Both the position numbers and the translations under genes were made by a program. From Pseudomonas sp. URMO17WK12:I2 (GTDB taxonomy: Bacteria > Pseudomonadota > Gammaproteobacteria > Pseudomonadales > Pseudomonadaceae), in the NCBI RefSeq assembly GCF_003253735.1, contig NZ_QKYW01000003.1, positions 186,001-250,000 of the forward strand: DNA of 64,000 nt, written 5' to 3'. The notes below the pieces were generated by a model that was not told the DNA's origin, did not search any database, and was given only the letters and a program-made list of their open reading frames with translations. Positions within the stretch are counted from its first letter, which is position 1, and the number at the start of each line of letters is the position of its first letter. Of this stretch, positions 55,906-63,809 are shown in pieces.

Positions 55906-56049
55906 TACAAGGCAGAAGCGGACATCCATGCCTTACCTGCGGGAACGGGCGAGGACGCCCAGTCCATGCCCGTGATTTTTTCGCGGGCATGGCCCGCTCC
56001 CACAGATTCGCCAGTGGCCGACCGGATGCTTTTGCCACTTTGCAGTCAA
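55906..56049. repeat. REP-like hairpin repeat, copy B
   Basis: Same head (AAGGCAGAAGCGGACAT), hairpin and tail (TTGCAGTCAA) as copy A. The left arm is interrupted by an insertion around GAGGACGCCCAGT, while the loop GTGATTTTTTCGCG is identical to copy A. It begins 40 bases after the MetQ-like gene. Confidence 0.82.
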
Positions 56050-56108
56050 AGCGCTGAAGTCGAGCCCAAAGATGGTGAACGGGCTCTAAGGTTCATGCCT
56101 GCTATATC

Positions 56109-56144
56109 AAACGCCGACAGGCTCAACCCTGTCGGCGTTTTTGT
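56109..56144 (+). terminator. Terminator downstream of the MetQ-like gene
   Basis: Stem AACGCCGACAGG / CCTGTCGGCGTT with 6-base loop, then TTTTGTTT. Confidence 0.9.
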
Positions 56145-56334
56145 TTGTAACGGCAACTGCAATCGCCATAAGGACATGCCAAAAAGGTATTTAAATTTAA
56201 CTTTTTATATCGATATAGTTGGGCCCATGCGTACCCGCCGGCTAACCGGCGCGCCGCACGACTGAATACAGGTGCCGAACACCTGCTTCTGAAGACGCGC
56301 CCCGTTGGCGCCCTTACCGTGTGGAGTTGCGCAA
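56145..56334 (+). promoter_or_regulatory. AT-rich promoter region of the dioxygenase-ABC operon
   Basis: 190 bases with a sharp AT-rich block (GGTATTTAAATTTAACTTTT then TATATCGATATAG) unlike the GC-rich surroundings. Sulfate-starvation promoters under CysB often look like this, but I see no firm consensus, so the regulator is inference. Confidence 0.4.
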
Positions 56335-57228
56335 ATGCCTGCCGTGCCCTTGAGTTCTGCCAATCACCAGCCTGCGCAGAATTTTACAGTCCGCCCCTTT
56401 TCAGCTGCTGTCGGCGCCGAGATCATCGGCCTCGACCTCAGCCGCCCGCTGAACGACGCTGATTTCGCCCGCGTTCACCGGGCTCACCTCGACCACAATG
56501 TCGTGGTGTTCCGCGACCAGCGCATTACTCCCCAGCAGCAGATCGATTTCAGCCGTCGTTTCGGCGTGTTGCAGATCCATGTGCTCAAGCAGTTCCTCCT
56601 GGCCAACCACCCGGAAGTGTTCATTATTTCCAACATCGTCGAGAACGGCCAGCCGATCGGCCTGGGCGATGCTGGCAAGTTCTGGCACTCGGACCTGTCC
56701 TACAAGGAGTTCCCCAGCCTGGGCTCCATGCTCTACGCCCAGGAGCTGCCGGAAGAGGGCGGCGATACGCTGTTCGCCAGCCAGCAACTGGCCTACGAAA
56801 CACTGCCGGGCGAACTGCGCCAGGCCATCGAGGGCAAGCGCGCGGCGCATTCCTATACCGCGCGTTACGCCGACGAGGTGTTCAGCGGCATTCGCCGCCC
56901 GACGCTGACCGAGGCGCAGCTGGCCGAGGTCAAGGCGGTGGTGCACCCGGTGGTGCGTACCCACCCGGAAACCGGGCGCAAGGGATTGTTCGTCAACGAG
57001 AACTTCACCACCCACATTCTCGACGTTGCCGAGGACGAAAGCCGGCAGATCCTCGCCGAGCTGTATGCCCATAGCGCCAGACCGGAGTTCATCTACCGCC
57101 ATCAGTGGCAGGACGGCGACATGGTGTTCTGGGACAACCGCGCGCTGATCCACCTTGCCACCGGCTGCCCGAGTCACCTGCGCCGGCGCATGCACCGCAC
57201 CACCATTCAAGGTGATGTGCCTTTTTAA
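56335..57228 (+). CDS. TauD/TfdA-family 2-oxoglutarate dioxygenase
   Basis: 297 residues with the full iron triad and 2-oxoglutarate arginine: His118 and Asp120 in KFWHSDLSY, His273 in NRALIHLATG, Arg288 in RRMHRTTIQGD. TauD releases sulfite from taurine; the related AtsK cleaves alkyl sulfate esters; TfdA acts on aryloxyacetates. The ABC system downstream of the sulfonate/ester type and the sulfur context favour an organosulfur substrate. I cannot tell sulfonate from sulfate ester. An ATG ten codons upstream (56305) is less likely. Confidence 0.88.
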   Translation: MPAVPLSSANHQPAQNFTVRPFSAAVGAEIIGLDLSRPLNDADFARVHRAHLDHNVVVFRDQRITPQQQIDFSRRFGVLQIHVLKQFLLANHPEVFIISNIVENGQPIGLGDAGKFWHSDLSYKEFPSLGSMLYAQELPEEGGDTLFASQQLAYETLPGELRQAIEGKRAAHSYTARYADEVFSGIRRPTLTEAQLAEVKAVVHPVVRTHPETGRKGLFVNENFTTHILDVAEDESRQILAELYAHSARPEFIYRHQWQDGDMVFWDNRALIHLATGCPSHLRRRMHRTTIQGDVPF

Positions 57229-57281
57229 ACAGGTAGCCACCCGGCAAACCCAATTCCCGTATTACTGACTGGAGCCTCGCA

Positions 57282-58325
57282 ATGTCGGCAGGTAAGCGCT
57301 CTCCCTTTATTTCTCGTTTTGGCCGCTTGGCCAGCGGCATCGCCCTTGGCCTGAGCCTGCTGGCAGGCAGCCTGGCGGCGCCGCACGTCGCTCACGCCGA
57401 GGGGCAGATCCGTATCGCCGAGCAGTTCGGCATCGTTTACCTGCTGCTCAATGTGGTGCGCGATCAAGGGCTGATCGAGAAGCATGGCAAAGCCGAAGGG
57501 CTGGATATCAAGGTCGACTGGCGGCAGCTCTCCGGCGGCTCGGCAGTCAACGATGCGCTGCTGTCCGGCGCCATCGATATCGCCGGTGCCGGCATCGGCC
57601 CGTTGCTGACCGTGTGGGATCGCACCCACGGTCGCCAGAACGTCAAGGGCGTGGCATCGCTAGGCAATTTCCCGTACTACCTGCTGAGCAACAACCCCAA
57701 GGTCAAGACCATCGCCGACTTCACCGACAAGGATCGCATCGCCGTTCCTGCAGTGGGTGTGTCGGTGCAGTCGCGCTTCCTGCAGTACGCCGCCGCCAAG
57801 CAGTGGGGAGACAAGCAATTCAACCGCCTCGACAAGTACACCGTGGCGCTGCCGCACCCGGATGCCACCGCCTCGCTGAAGGCAGGCGGCACCGAGCTGA
57901 CCGGGCACTTCTCCAACCCGCCGTTCCAGAACCAGGCGCTGGAAAACCCGGATGTGCACGTGGTGCTCGACACCTACAAGCTGCTCGGCCCGAACTCGCC
58001 GACGGTGTTGTATGCCACCGAGAAATTCCGCAACGACAACCCCAAGACCTACAAGGCCTTCGTCGCTGCATTGGCCGAAGCGGCGGATTTCGCCCAGAAG
58101 GACAAGGGCGCGGCAGCCGACACCTACCTCCGCGTCACCGGCGCCAAGATCAGCCGCGAGGAGCTGCTGAAGATCATCGACAACGAGCAGTTCCAGTTCA
58201 CCGTCACCCCCACCAACACCTATCCGCTGGCCGACTTCCTGCACCGCGTCGGCGCCATCAAAAACAAGCCGGCCAGCTGGCAGGACTACTTCTTCGAAGA
58301 CCCTGCCATCGGTCAGGGAAGCTGA
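57282..58325 (+). CDS. ABC transporter substrate-binding protein, NitT/TauT type (copy 1)
   Basis: 347 residues with a twin-like long signal region (GRLASGIALGLSLLAGSLAA..AHA). The mature part EGQIRIAEQFGIVYLLLNVV, SGAIDIAGAGIGPLLTVWDR, THGRQNVKGVASLGNFPYYL and LENPDVHVVLDTYKLLGPNS fits sulfonate/taurine/ester binding proteins. It follows the dioxygenase by 53 bases and precedes the ATPase by four, so the operon order is dioxygenase, binding protein, ATPase, permease. Paralogous to 60253-61272. Confidence 0.88.
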   Translation: MSAGKRSPFISRFGRLASGIALGLSLLAGSLAAPHVAHAEGQIRIAEQFGIVYLLLNVVRDQGLIEKHGKAEGLDIKVDWRQLSGGSAVNDALLSGAIDIAGAGIGPLLTVWDRTHGRQNVKGVASLGNFPYYLLSNNPKVKTIADFTDKDRIAVPAVGVSVQSRFLQYAAAKQWGDKQFNRLDKYTVALPHPDATASLKAGGTELTGHFSNPPFQNQALENPDVHVVLDTYKLLGPNSPTVLYATEKFRNDNPKTYKAFVAALAEAADFAQKDKGAAADTYLRVTGAKISREELLKIIDNEQFQFTVTPTNTYPLADFLHRVGAIKNKPASWQDYFFEDPAIGQGS

Positions 58326-58329
58326 AACC

Positions 58330-59193
58330 ATGAATGCCCTTCTGCAAGGCCACACGGCCAGCACGCTGAATCCAGGCACCTTCGACACCGTTCTGCAAGT
58401 GCAGAAGGTCAGCCTCGAGTACCGCACCCCGCAGCGCGTCGTGCGCGCCACCCACGAAGTCAGCTTCGAGGTGGATCGTGCCGATCGTTTCGTGCTGCTC
58501 GGCCCCTCCGGCTGCGGCAAGTCCACGTTGCTCAAGGCGGTCGCCGGCTTTATCGAGCCGGTTGGCGGCAGCATTCGCCTGGACGGCGCCCAAGTGCGCG
58601 AGCCGGGTCCGGATCGCATCGTGGTGTTCCAGGAGTTCGATCAACTGCCACCGTGGAAGACGGTGAAGCAGAACGTGATGTTCCCGTTGCGGGCCTCGCG
58701 CACCCTGGGCCGCAAGGATGCCGAGGAGCGCGCCCTGCATTACCTGGAGAAGGTCGGCCTGGCCGGCTTCGCCGATGCCTATCCGCATACCCTGTCCGGC
58801 GGCATGAAGGCCCGTGTGGCCATCGCTCGGGCACTAGCCATGCAGCCGAAGATCCTGCTGATGGACGAACCCTTCGCCGCCCTCGATGCACTGACCCGCC
58901 GCAAGATGCAGGAGGAGTTGCTGCAGCTGTGGGAGGAGGTGCGTTTCACCCTGTTGTTCGTCACCCATTCCATCGAAGAGGCACTGATCGTCGGTAACCG
59001 CATTCTGCTGCTGTCGCCCCACCCTGGCCGAGTCCGGGCGGAGATCAACAGCCATCAGTTCGACCTGCACAGCCTCGGCGGTGTGGGCTTCCAGCAGACC
59101 GCGCAACGCATCCATCGCCTCTTGTTCGATGAGGAGGTCGACAGCGGCCAAGGCACCGAGCTGGGTTTCCACGATATCCGCATCGCCTACTGA
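58330..59193 (+). CDS. ABC transporter ATP-binding protein, sulfonate/ester type
   Basis: 287 residues. Walker A GPSGCGKST, Q-loop FQEFDQLPPWKTVKQNVMFP, signature LSGGMKARVAIARAL, Walker B ILLMDEPFAALDA, H-loop VTHSIEEALIVG. FQEFDQLPPWKTV is characteristic of the NitT/TauT group. It has an extra C-terminal ~40 residues (GVGFQQTAQRIHRLLFDEEV). It works with the permease 12 bases downstream. Confidence 0.9.
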   Translation: MNALLQGHTASTLNPGTFDTVLQVQKVSLEYRTPQRVVRATHEVSFEVDRADRFVLLGPSGCGKSTLLKAVAGFIEPVGGSIRLDGAQVREPGPDRIVVFQEFDQLPPWKTVKQNVMFPLRASRTLGRKDAEERALHYLEKVGLAGFADAYPHTLSGGMKARVAIARALAMQPKILLMDEPFAALDALTRRKMQEELLQLWEEVRFTLLFVTHSIEEALIVGNRILLLSPHPGRVRAEINSHQFDLHSLGGVGFQQTAQRIHRLLFDEEVDSGQGTELGFHDIRIAY

Positions 59194-59205
59194 GGAGCGT
59201 TCACC

Positions 59206-60072
59206 ATGAATCTTTCCCCCGCACGGCGTGAGGAATACGAAATTCCCCTGCAACCGCTGCCTGGCCTCAAGGTCGAGCGCGAACTGTCGCTGGGCCAGCG
59301 CTTGTGGCAGCAGGGCTGGCTGCGCAAGTCGGTGATCCTGCTCGGCCTGGCACTGATCTGGGAGCTCGCGGCCCGCTACCAGGGCAACGACCTGCTGCTG
59401 CCCAGCTTCCTGCAGACCGCAGGTGCCTTTATCGAAGGGGTGGGCACTGGCGAACTGGTCGAGAAAACCGCCATTTCCCTGTCGGTGCTGGTCAAGGGTT
59501 ACCTGATCGGCATCGGCCTGGCCTTTTTGCTCACCACCCTGGCAGTGTCGACGCAGCTGGGCCGTGATCTGCTGTCCACCCTGACCTCGATGTTCAACCC
59601 GCTGCCGGCCATCGCCCTGCTGCCGCTGTCGCTGCTGTGGTTCGGCCTGGGTGAGAACAGCCTGATCTTCGTGCTGGTGCACTCGGTGCTCTGGGCGCTG
59701 GCGCTCAATACCTACGCGGGCTTTCTTGGCGTATCCGAGACCCTGCGTATGGCCGGGCGCAACTATGGGCTGCGCGGCCTGCGCTTCGTGCTGTTCATTC
59801 TGGTGCCCGCTGCGCTGCCGTCGATCCTTGCCGGCCTGAAGATCGGCTGGGCCTTCGCCTGGCGCACGCTGATCGCCGCCGAGCTGGTGTTCGGCGCCTC
59901 CAGCGGCAAGGGCGGCCTGGGCTGGTACATCTTCCAGAACCGCAACGAGCTGTACACCGACAAGGTGTTCGCCGGGCTGGCCGCGGTGATCCTGATCGGC
60001 CTGCTGGTGGAGAACCTGGTGTTCGCCACCCTGGAGCGCGTCACCGTCAAGCGCTGGGGGATGCAGCGCTGA
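59206..60072 (+). CDS. ABC transporter permease, sulfonate/ester type
   Basis: 288 residues, six or so membrane segments, EAA loop SETLRMAGRNYGLRGLRFVL. FNPLPAIALLPLSLLWFGLG and KIGWAFAWRTLIAAELVFGA are conserved in the SsuC/TauC group. TGAGGAGCGTTCACC gives a good ribosome site before the ATG. Last gene of the operon before the palindromic repeat and the second binding protein. Confidence 0.9.
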   Translation: MNLSPARREEYEIPLQPLPGLKVERELSLGQRLWQQGWLRKSVILLGLALIWELAARYQGNDLLLPSFLQTAGAFIEGVGTGELVEKTAISLSVLVKGYLIGIGLAFLLTTLAVSTQLGRDLLSTLTSMFNPLPAIALLPLSLLWFGLGENSLIFVLVHSVLWALALNTYAGFLGVSETLRMAGRNYGLRGLRFVLFILVPAALPSILAGLKIGWAFAWRTLIAAELVFGASSGKGGLGWYIFQNRNELYTDKVFAGLAAVILIGLLVENLVFATLERVTVKRWGMQR

Positions 60073-60115
60073 TACGCAGGGGGCACGTCACCGATCTACC
60101 TGTGCAACACGAGTC

Positions 60116-60190
60116 GTAGGGTGGGCCGGGCGGCGATCCGCTTTAGCCCACCAGTTGGAAGCACTGTTGGTGGGCTGAAGCCCACCCTAC
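60116..60190. repeat. Nested palindrome (second REP-like family)
   Basis: Outer arms GTAGGGTGGGC / GCCCACCCTAC, perfect over 11 bases, at 60116-60126 and 60180-60190; inner arms AGCCCACCA / TGGTGGGCT. It folds into a cruciform of about 75 bases between the permease and second binding-protein genes. Confidence 0.8.
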
Positions 60191-60252
60191 ATGCTACGTA
60201 AAACAGCATGCTGCTCGGCAACATTTTTGCCGGGCGCACATAACGAGAAGAG

Positions 60253-61272
60253 ATGATGACCAACACGTTCAAACTCGGCCTCCTGGCCGCCGCCCTGGGC
60301 CTGATTGGCGCCTTGGCAACTCCGCTGACCGCCCACGCGGAAGGCAAGATCAGCATCGCCCAGCAGTTCGGCATCGGCTACCTGGTGCTGCACGTGGTCA
60401 AGGACCAGCAGCTGATCGAGAAGCATGCCAAGGCCCAGGGCCTAGATGACATCGAGGTGGAGTGGCGAACCATCTCCGGTGCCACGGCGATGAACGAGGC
60501 GCTGCTGGCCGGTGCCATCGACGTGGTGTCTGCAGGCGTGCCACCGATGCTCACCGTGTGGGATCGCACCCATGGCCGGCAGAACGTCAAGGCGGTGGCC
60601 TCGCTGGGTTCGCTGCCCAACTACCTGCTGAGCAACCGCGCCGAGGTGAAGACGCTGCAGGATCTGTCCGAGAAGGACCGCATCGCCGTGCCGGCCGCCG
60701 GTGTCGGCTTCCAGTCGCGTACTTTGCAAATCGAGACCGCCAAGCTTTACGGCAATGCCGATTTCCAGCGTTTCGACAGGATCTCCGTAAGCCTGCCGCA
60801 CCCGGATGCCACCGTGGCGCTGACCAGGGGCGGCTCGGAAATCACTGCGCATTTCTCCAGCCCGCCGTTTCAGTACCAGGCGCTGGAAAGCCCCAACGTA
60901 CACAAGCTGATCAGCAGCTACGACATTCTCGGCGGCCAGGCCACATTCAACGTGCTGTACGCCACCGAGAAATTCCACGACGCCAACCCGAAGACCTACA
61001 AAGCCTTCTACGACGCGCTGGTCGAGGCCTCGCAAATCATCAAGGCCGACAAGGCTGCTGCGGCCGAGACCTACATCAAGGTCGAGAACTCCAAACTGCC
61101 GCTGGCCTTCGTGAAGAAAATCATCGAAGACCCGGAAAACGACTTCACCGTGTCGCCACAACGGACCTTCATCTACGCCGAGAAGCTGCATGAGCTGGGC
61201 GTGCTGAAGAACAAGGCCAGCTCCTGGAAGGATTACTTCTTCGAAGAAGCCTACGCCAATCCGGGTAGCTGA
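60253..61272 (+). CDS. ABC transporter substrate-binding protein, NitT/TauT type (copy 2)
   Basis: 339 residues with a signal peptide (KLGLLAAALGLIGALATPLT..AHA). It shares most of its landmarks with 57282-58325: QFGIGYLVLHVVKDQQLIEK, THGRQNVKAVASLGSLPNYL, EKDRIAVPAAGVGFQSR, LPHPDATVAL and the end SSWKDYFFEEAYANPGS. Clearly a tandem paralog that has diverged, perhaps in ligand. It has no ATPase or permease of its own, so it likely docks on the upstream one. ATGATG start; the second ATG (60256) is equally possible. Confidence 0.87.
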   Translation: MMTNTFKLGLLAAALGLIGALATPLTAHAEGKISIAQQFGIGYLVLHVVKDQQLIEKHAKAQGLDDIEVEWRTISGATAMNEALLAGAIDVVSAGVPPMLTVWDRTHGRQNVKAVASLGSLPNYLLSNRAEVKTLQDLSEKDRIAVPAAGVGFQSRTLQIETAKLYGNADFQRFDRISVSLPHPDATVALTRGGSEITAHFSSPPFQYQALESPNVHKLISSYDILGGQATFNVLYATEKFHDANPKTYKAFYDALVEASQIIKADKAAAAETYIKVENSKLPLAFVKKIIEDPENDFTVSPQRTFIYAEKLHELGVLKNKASSWKDYFFEEAYANPGS

Positions 61273-61363
61273 TCAGCGTTGAACTGGATAGCGCCCTGTG
61301 CGACGCCTTCGAAGGCTCGACTTCGGGAAAGGCGGCCTTGAGGCCTTTGGCGATCTTGCACAG

Positions 61364-62260
61364 TCAGTCCTTGCGATTGCGGCGCAACTCCTCCAGCAAC
61401 TTGTGTTTGTCGCGCTCGCGCTTGGCAATCACGTCACGCTCGCTGCGGATCTGTGCATGGCTGATCAGGGCAAAGATAAAGCTGCCGCCGATGATATTGC
61501 CGGCCAGGGTAGGCCCCGCAAACAACAGCCAGAAATCGCCCCAGCTTACTTCGCCGGCATACACCAGATAAGACACCTCTACCGAGCCGACGACGATATG
61601 GGTGAAGTCACCCAGCGCCATCAGGTAAGTGATCATCACGATAATGGCGATCTTGGCGCTTTCCATCGAGGCGATCATCCACACCATGGTGGCGATCATC
61701 CAGCCCGAGATGATGCCTTTGGCGAGCATCTTGTACACGTCGTTTTCCATCACCTTACGGCCGATTTCCAGAAACGCCAGGTCGGTTTGGGTATCGAAAA
61801 TCGGCAGGCGCAGCATCACCCAAGCCACCAGCAGGGTGCCGGCCAGGTTTCCGCATAGCACCACGCCCCAAAGGCGCAATAGTCGCCCGACATTGTTCAG
61901 GGTCAGCTTGCTCATCACCGGCAGCACGGCGGTCAGGGTGTTTTCCGTAAACAGTTGCTGACGGGCGAGGATCACCGCCAGAAAGCCTGCCGAATAACCG
62001 AGGCTGGCGATCACATGACTTTCATCGCTGGGGCCCAACCGAGAGCGGAACAAACCCATGGCCATCAGCGACAGGCCCATGGTCAGCCCGGCGGCCAGCG
62101 CCGACCACCATAATGCTGCGATGCTGCGCTCCAGCTCATGGTCGCCCTGGATCCTGATGGTTTCATGCAACACCGCCGCCCGCGGCGGCAGCTTCTCGTC
62201 GATCTCGCGCTCTTCTTCGGCTGACAGGCCGGGTGTCTTGCCGTCTGCTTGTTCTTGCAT
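61364..62260 (-). CDS. Formate/nitrite transporter (FNT) family protein
   Basis: 298 residues with six membrane segments: ALWWSALAAGLTMGLSLMAM, SLGYSAGFLAVILARQQLFT, ENTLTAVLPVM, GVVLCGNLAGTLLVAWVMLR and AGPTLAGNIIGGSFIFALIS. This matches the YfdC-like FNT subgroup. These channels carry small anions such as formate, nitrite or hydrosulfide; the last would fit the sulfur context but is speculation. AAGGTAA eight bases before 62260 decides this start over ATGs further upstream. It is divergent from sbp. Confidence 0.86.
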   Translation of the reverse strand: MQEQADGKTPGLSAEEEREIDEKLPPRAAVLHETIRIQGDHELERSIAALWWSALAAGLTMGLSLMAMGLFRSRLGPSDESHVIASLGYSAGFLAVILARQQLFTENTLTAVLPVMSKLTLNNVGRLLRLWGVVLCGNLAGTLLVAWVMLRLPIFDTQTDLAFLEIGRKVMENDVYKMLAKGIISGWMIATMVWMIASMESAKIAIIVMITYLMALGDFTHIVVGSVEVSYLVYAGEVSWGDFWLLFAGPTLAGNIIGGSFIFALISHAQIRSERDVIAKRERDKHKLLEELRRNRKD

Positions 62261-62517
62261 ACCAGTTACCTTCATGGGGGGAACGGCGGAGGTCCGTCTG
62301 TCTGAGGATTCAGACCTGCGGCGCCCGGCGTCGTTCTGCCGTGATGAAGGCGTTCCTTGCCTCGCGGCAAAACGGGCTACGGCATAGCCATGCATCTAAC
62401 GTCAACAGCCCCTAGTGCGTAATGGAATATGGTTATGATAAAAGGGTTCTTTAAAGGCATAAGGCCATCAAGCACACTGCTGCCGTCAACTGCCCCTTCG
62501 TAAGGAAACCCCGGATC

Positions 62518-63531
62518 ATGCTGAAGAAAATCCTGCTGGCGACTGCCGTCACCACGTCGCTGCTTGGCAGCGCTGTCGTAGCGGCGGCGGACAAGCCGAT
62601 TCTCAATGCGTCCTATGATGTGGCCCGCGAGCTGTTCGCCGAGATCAATCCCAAGTTCCAGGCCCACTGGAAAGCCGAGACCGGCAAGGATCTGAAGATC
62701 GACCAGTCGTTCGCCGGCACCTCGCGCCAGGCTCAGGACATCATCCAGGGCAAGAAGGTCGACACCGTGACCTTCAACCAGGTCACCGACGTGGACATCC
62801 TCGCCAAGCGCGGCCTGGTGCGCAAGGATTGGGCCGAGCAGTTCCCCAACCACAGCTCGCCGTACTACAGCACTACCGCCTTTCTGGTGCGCAAGGGCAA
62901 CCCCAAGAACATCAAGAACTGGGACGACCTGGCCCGTTCCGACGTGAAGCTGGTATTCCCCAACCCGAAAACCTCCGGCAATGCCCGTTACAGCTACTTG
63001 GGCGCCTGGCTGTATGCCAACGAGGCGTTCAAGGGCGACGAAGCCAAGATCAAGGAGTACGTCGGCAAGGTACTGCGCAACGTCGAGAACTTCCCCACTG
63101 GCGGCCGCGGCGCCACCGTGGCCTTCGCCCAGAACGGGCAGGGCGACGTACTGCTGAGCTTCGAATCGGAAGTGGTGAACATTGCCAAGGGCGAGGAATT
63201 CAAGTCCGGCGAGTTCGAGGTGATCGTGCCGCCGGTGAGCGTACTGGCCGAATTCCCGGTCGCCGTGGTCGACAAGGTTGTGGACGAGAAGGGTACCCGT
63301 GACGTGGCCAAGGCCTACCTGGACTTCCAGTACAGCAAGGACATCCAGAAGCTGCTGACCACCTACCACTACCGTGTGCAGGACAAGGAAGTGGCCGCCG
63401 AGACCGCTGGCCAGTTCCAGGAGCTGCGCCTGATCAACCCGACCGACGTGCTCGGCACCTGGGACGAGATCACTGCCAAGCACTTCGATGGCAATGGTAT
63501 TCTTGACCAGCTTCTGGCCGAAGGCCGGTAA
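62518..63531 (+). CDS. sbp: Sulfate-binding periplasmic protein
   Basis: 337 residues. Signal peptide MLKKILLATAVTTSLLGSAV..AA; then Sbp landmarks LNASYDVARELFAEINPKFQ, SFAGTSRQAQDIIQGKKVDT, FPNPKTSGNARYSYLGAW and GGRGATVAFAQNGQGDVLLS. It binds sulfate (and thiosulfate) for the CysTWA importer, whose first permease gene starts 278 bases downstream. The upstream gap (62396-62517) is AT-rich around TATGATAAAAGGG, a likely CysB-controlled promoter by analogy. Confidence 0.95.
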   Translation: MLKKILLATAVTTSLLGSAVVAAADKPILNASYDVARELFAEINPKFQAHWKAETGKDLKIDQSFAGTSRQAQDIIQGKKVDTVTFNQVTDVDILAKRGLVRKDWAEQFPNHSSPYYSTTAFLVRKGNPKNIKNWDDLARSDVKLVFPNPKTSGNARYSYLGAWLYANEAFKGDEAKIKEYVGKVLRNVENFPTGGRGATVAFAQNGQGDVLLSFESEVVNIAKGEEFKSGEFEVIVPPVSVLAEFPVAVVDKVVDEKGTRDVAKAYLDFQYSKDIQKLLTTYHYRVQDKEVAAETAGQFQELRLINPTDVLGTWDEITAKHFDGNGILDQLLAEGR

Positions 63532-63556
63532 TCGGCTTGCAGTCAACCGACGGCGA

Positions 63557-63664
63557 TAAGGCAGAAGCGGACATTGATGCAATACCTGTGAGAGCGGGCC
63601 ATGCCCGCGAAAAATCACGGGCATGGCCCGTTCCCACAATGGCCGCTCTCGCCATTTTGCAGCC
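63557..63664. repeat. REP-like hairpin repeat, copy C
   Basis: Same head (AAGGCAGAAGCGGACAT) and tail (GGCCGCTCTCGCCATTTTGCAG) as copies A and B. The central loop is inverted: GCGAAAAATCACG here against CGTGATTTTTTCGCG there, so the hairpin is flipped relative to its flanks. It begins 26 bases after sbp. Confidence 0.82.
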
Positions 63665-63763
63665 AGTACAGATGGCGTTACCGCGAAAGAAGAAATAGGG
63701 GCCAGTGGCTGCGGCCAGTAAGCGCCGAACCACCCTGACTATCGAGCTGCATTAGCCGTACTC

Positions 63764-63792
63764 CACAAACCGCCGACCTCCGGCGGTTTGTG
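63764..63792 (+). terminator. Hairpin between sbp and cysT
   Basis: Perfect 12-bp stem CACAAACCGCCG / CGGCGGTTTGTG with loop ACCTC and no T-run, 18 bases before the cysT start. More likely an mRNA-stabilising or attenuating hairpin than a full terminator, if sbp and cysT share a transcript. Confidence 0.6.
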
Positions 63793-63809
63793 CATTCAAG
63801 GATTTCCGA

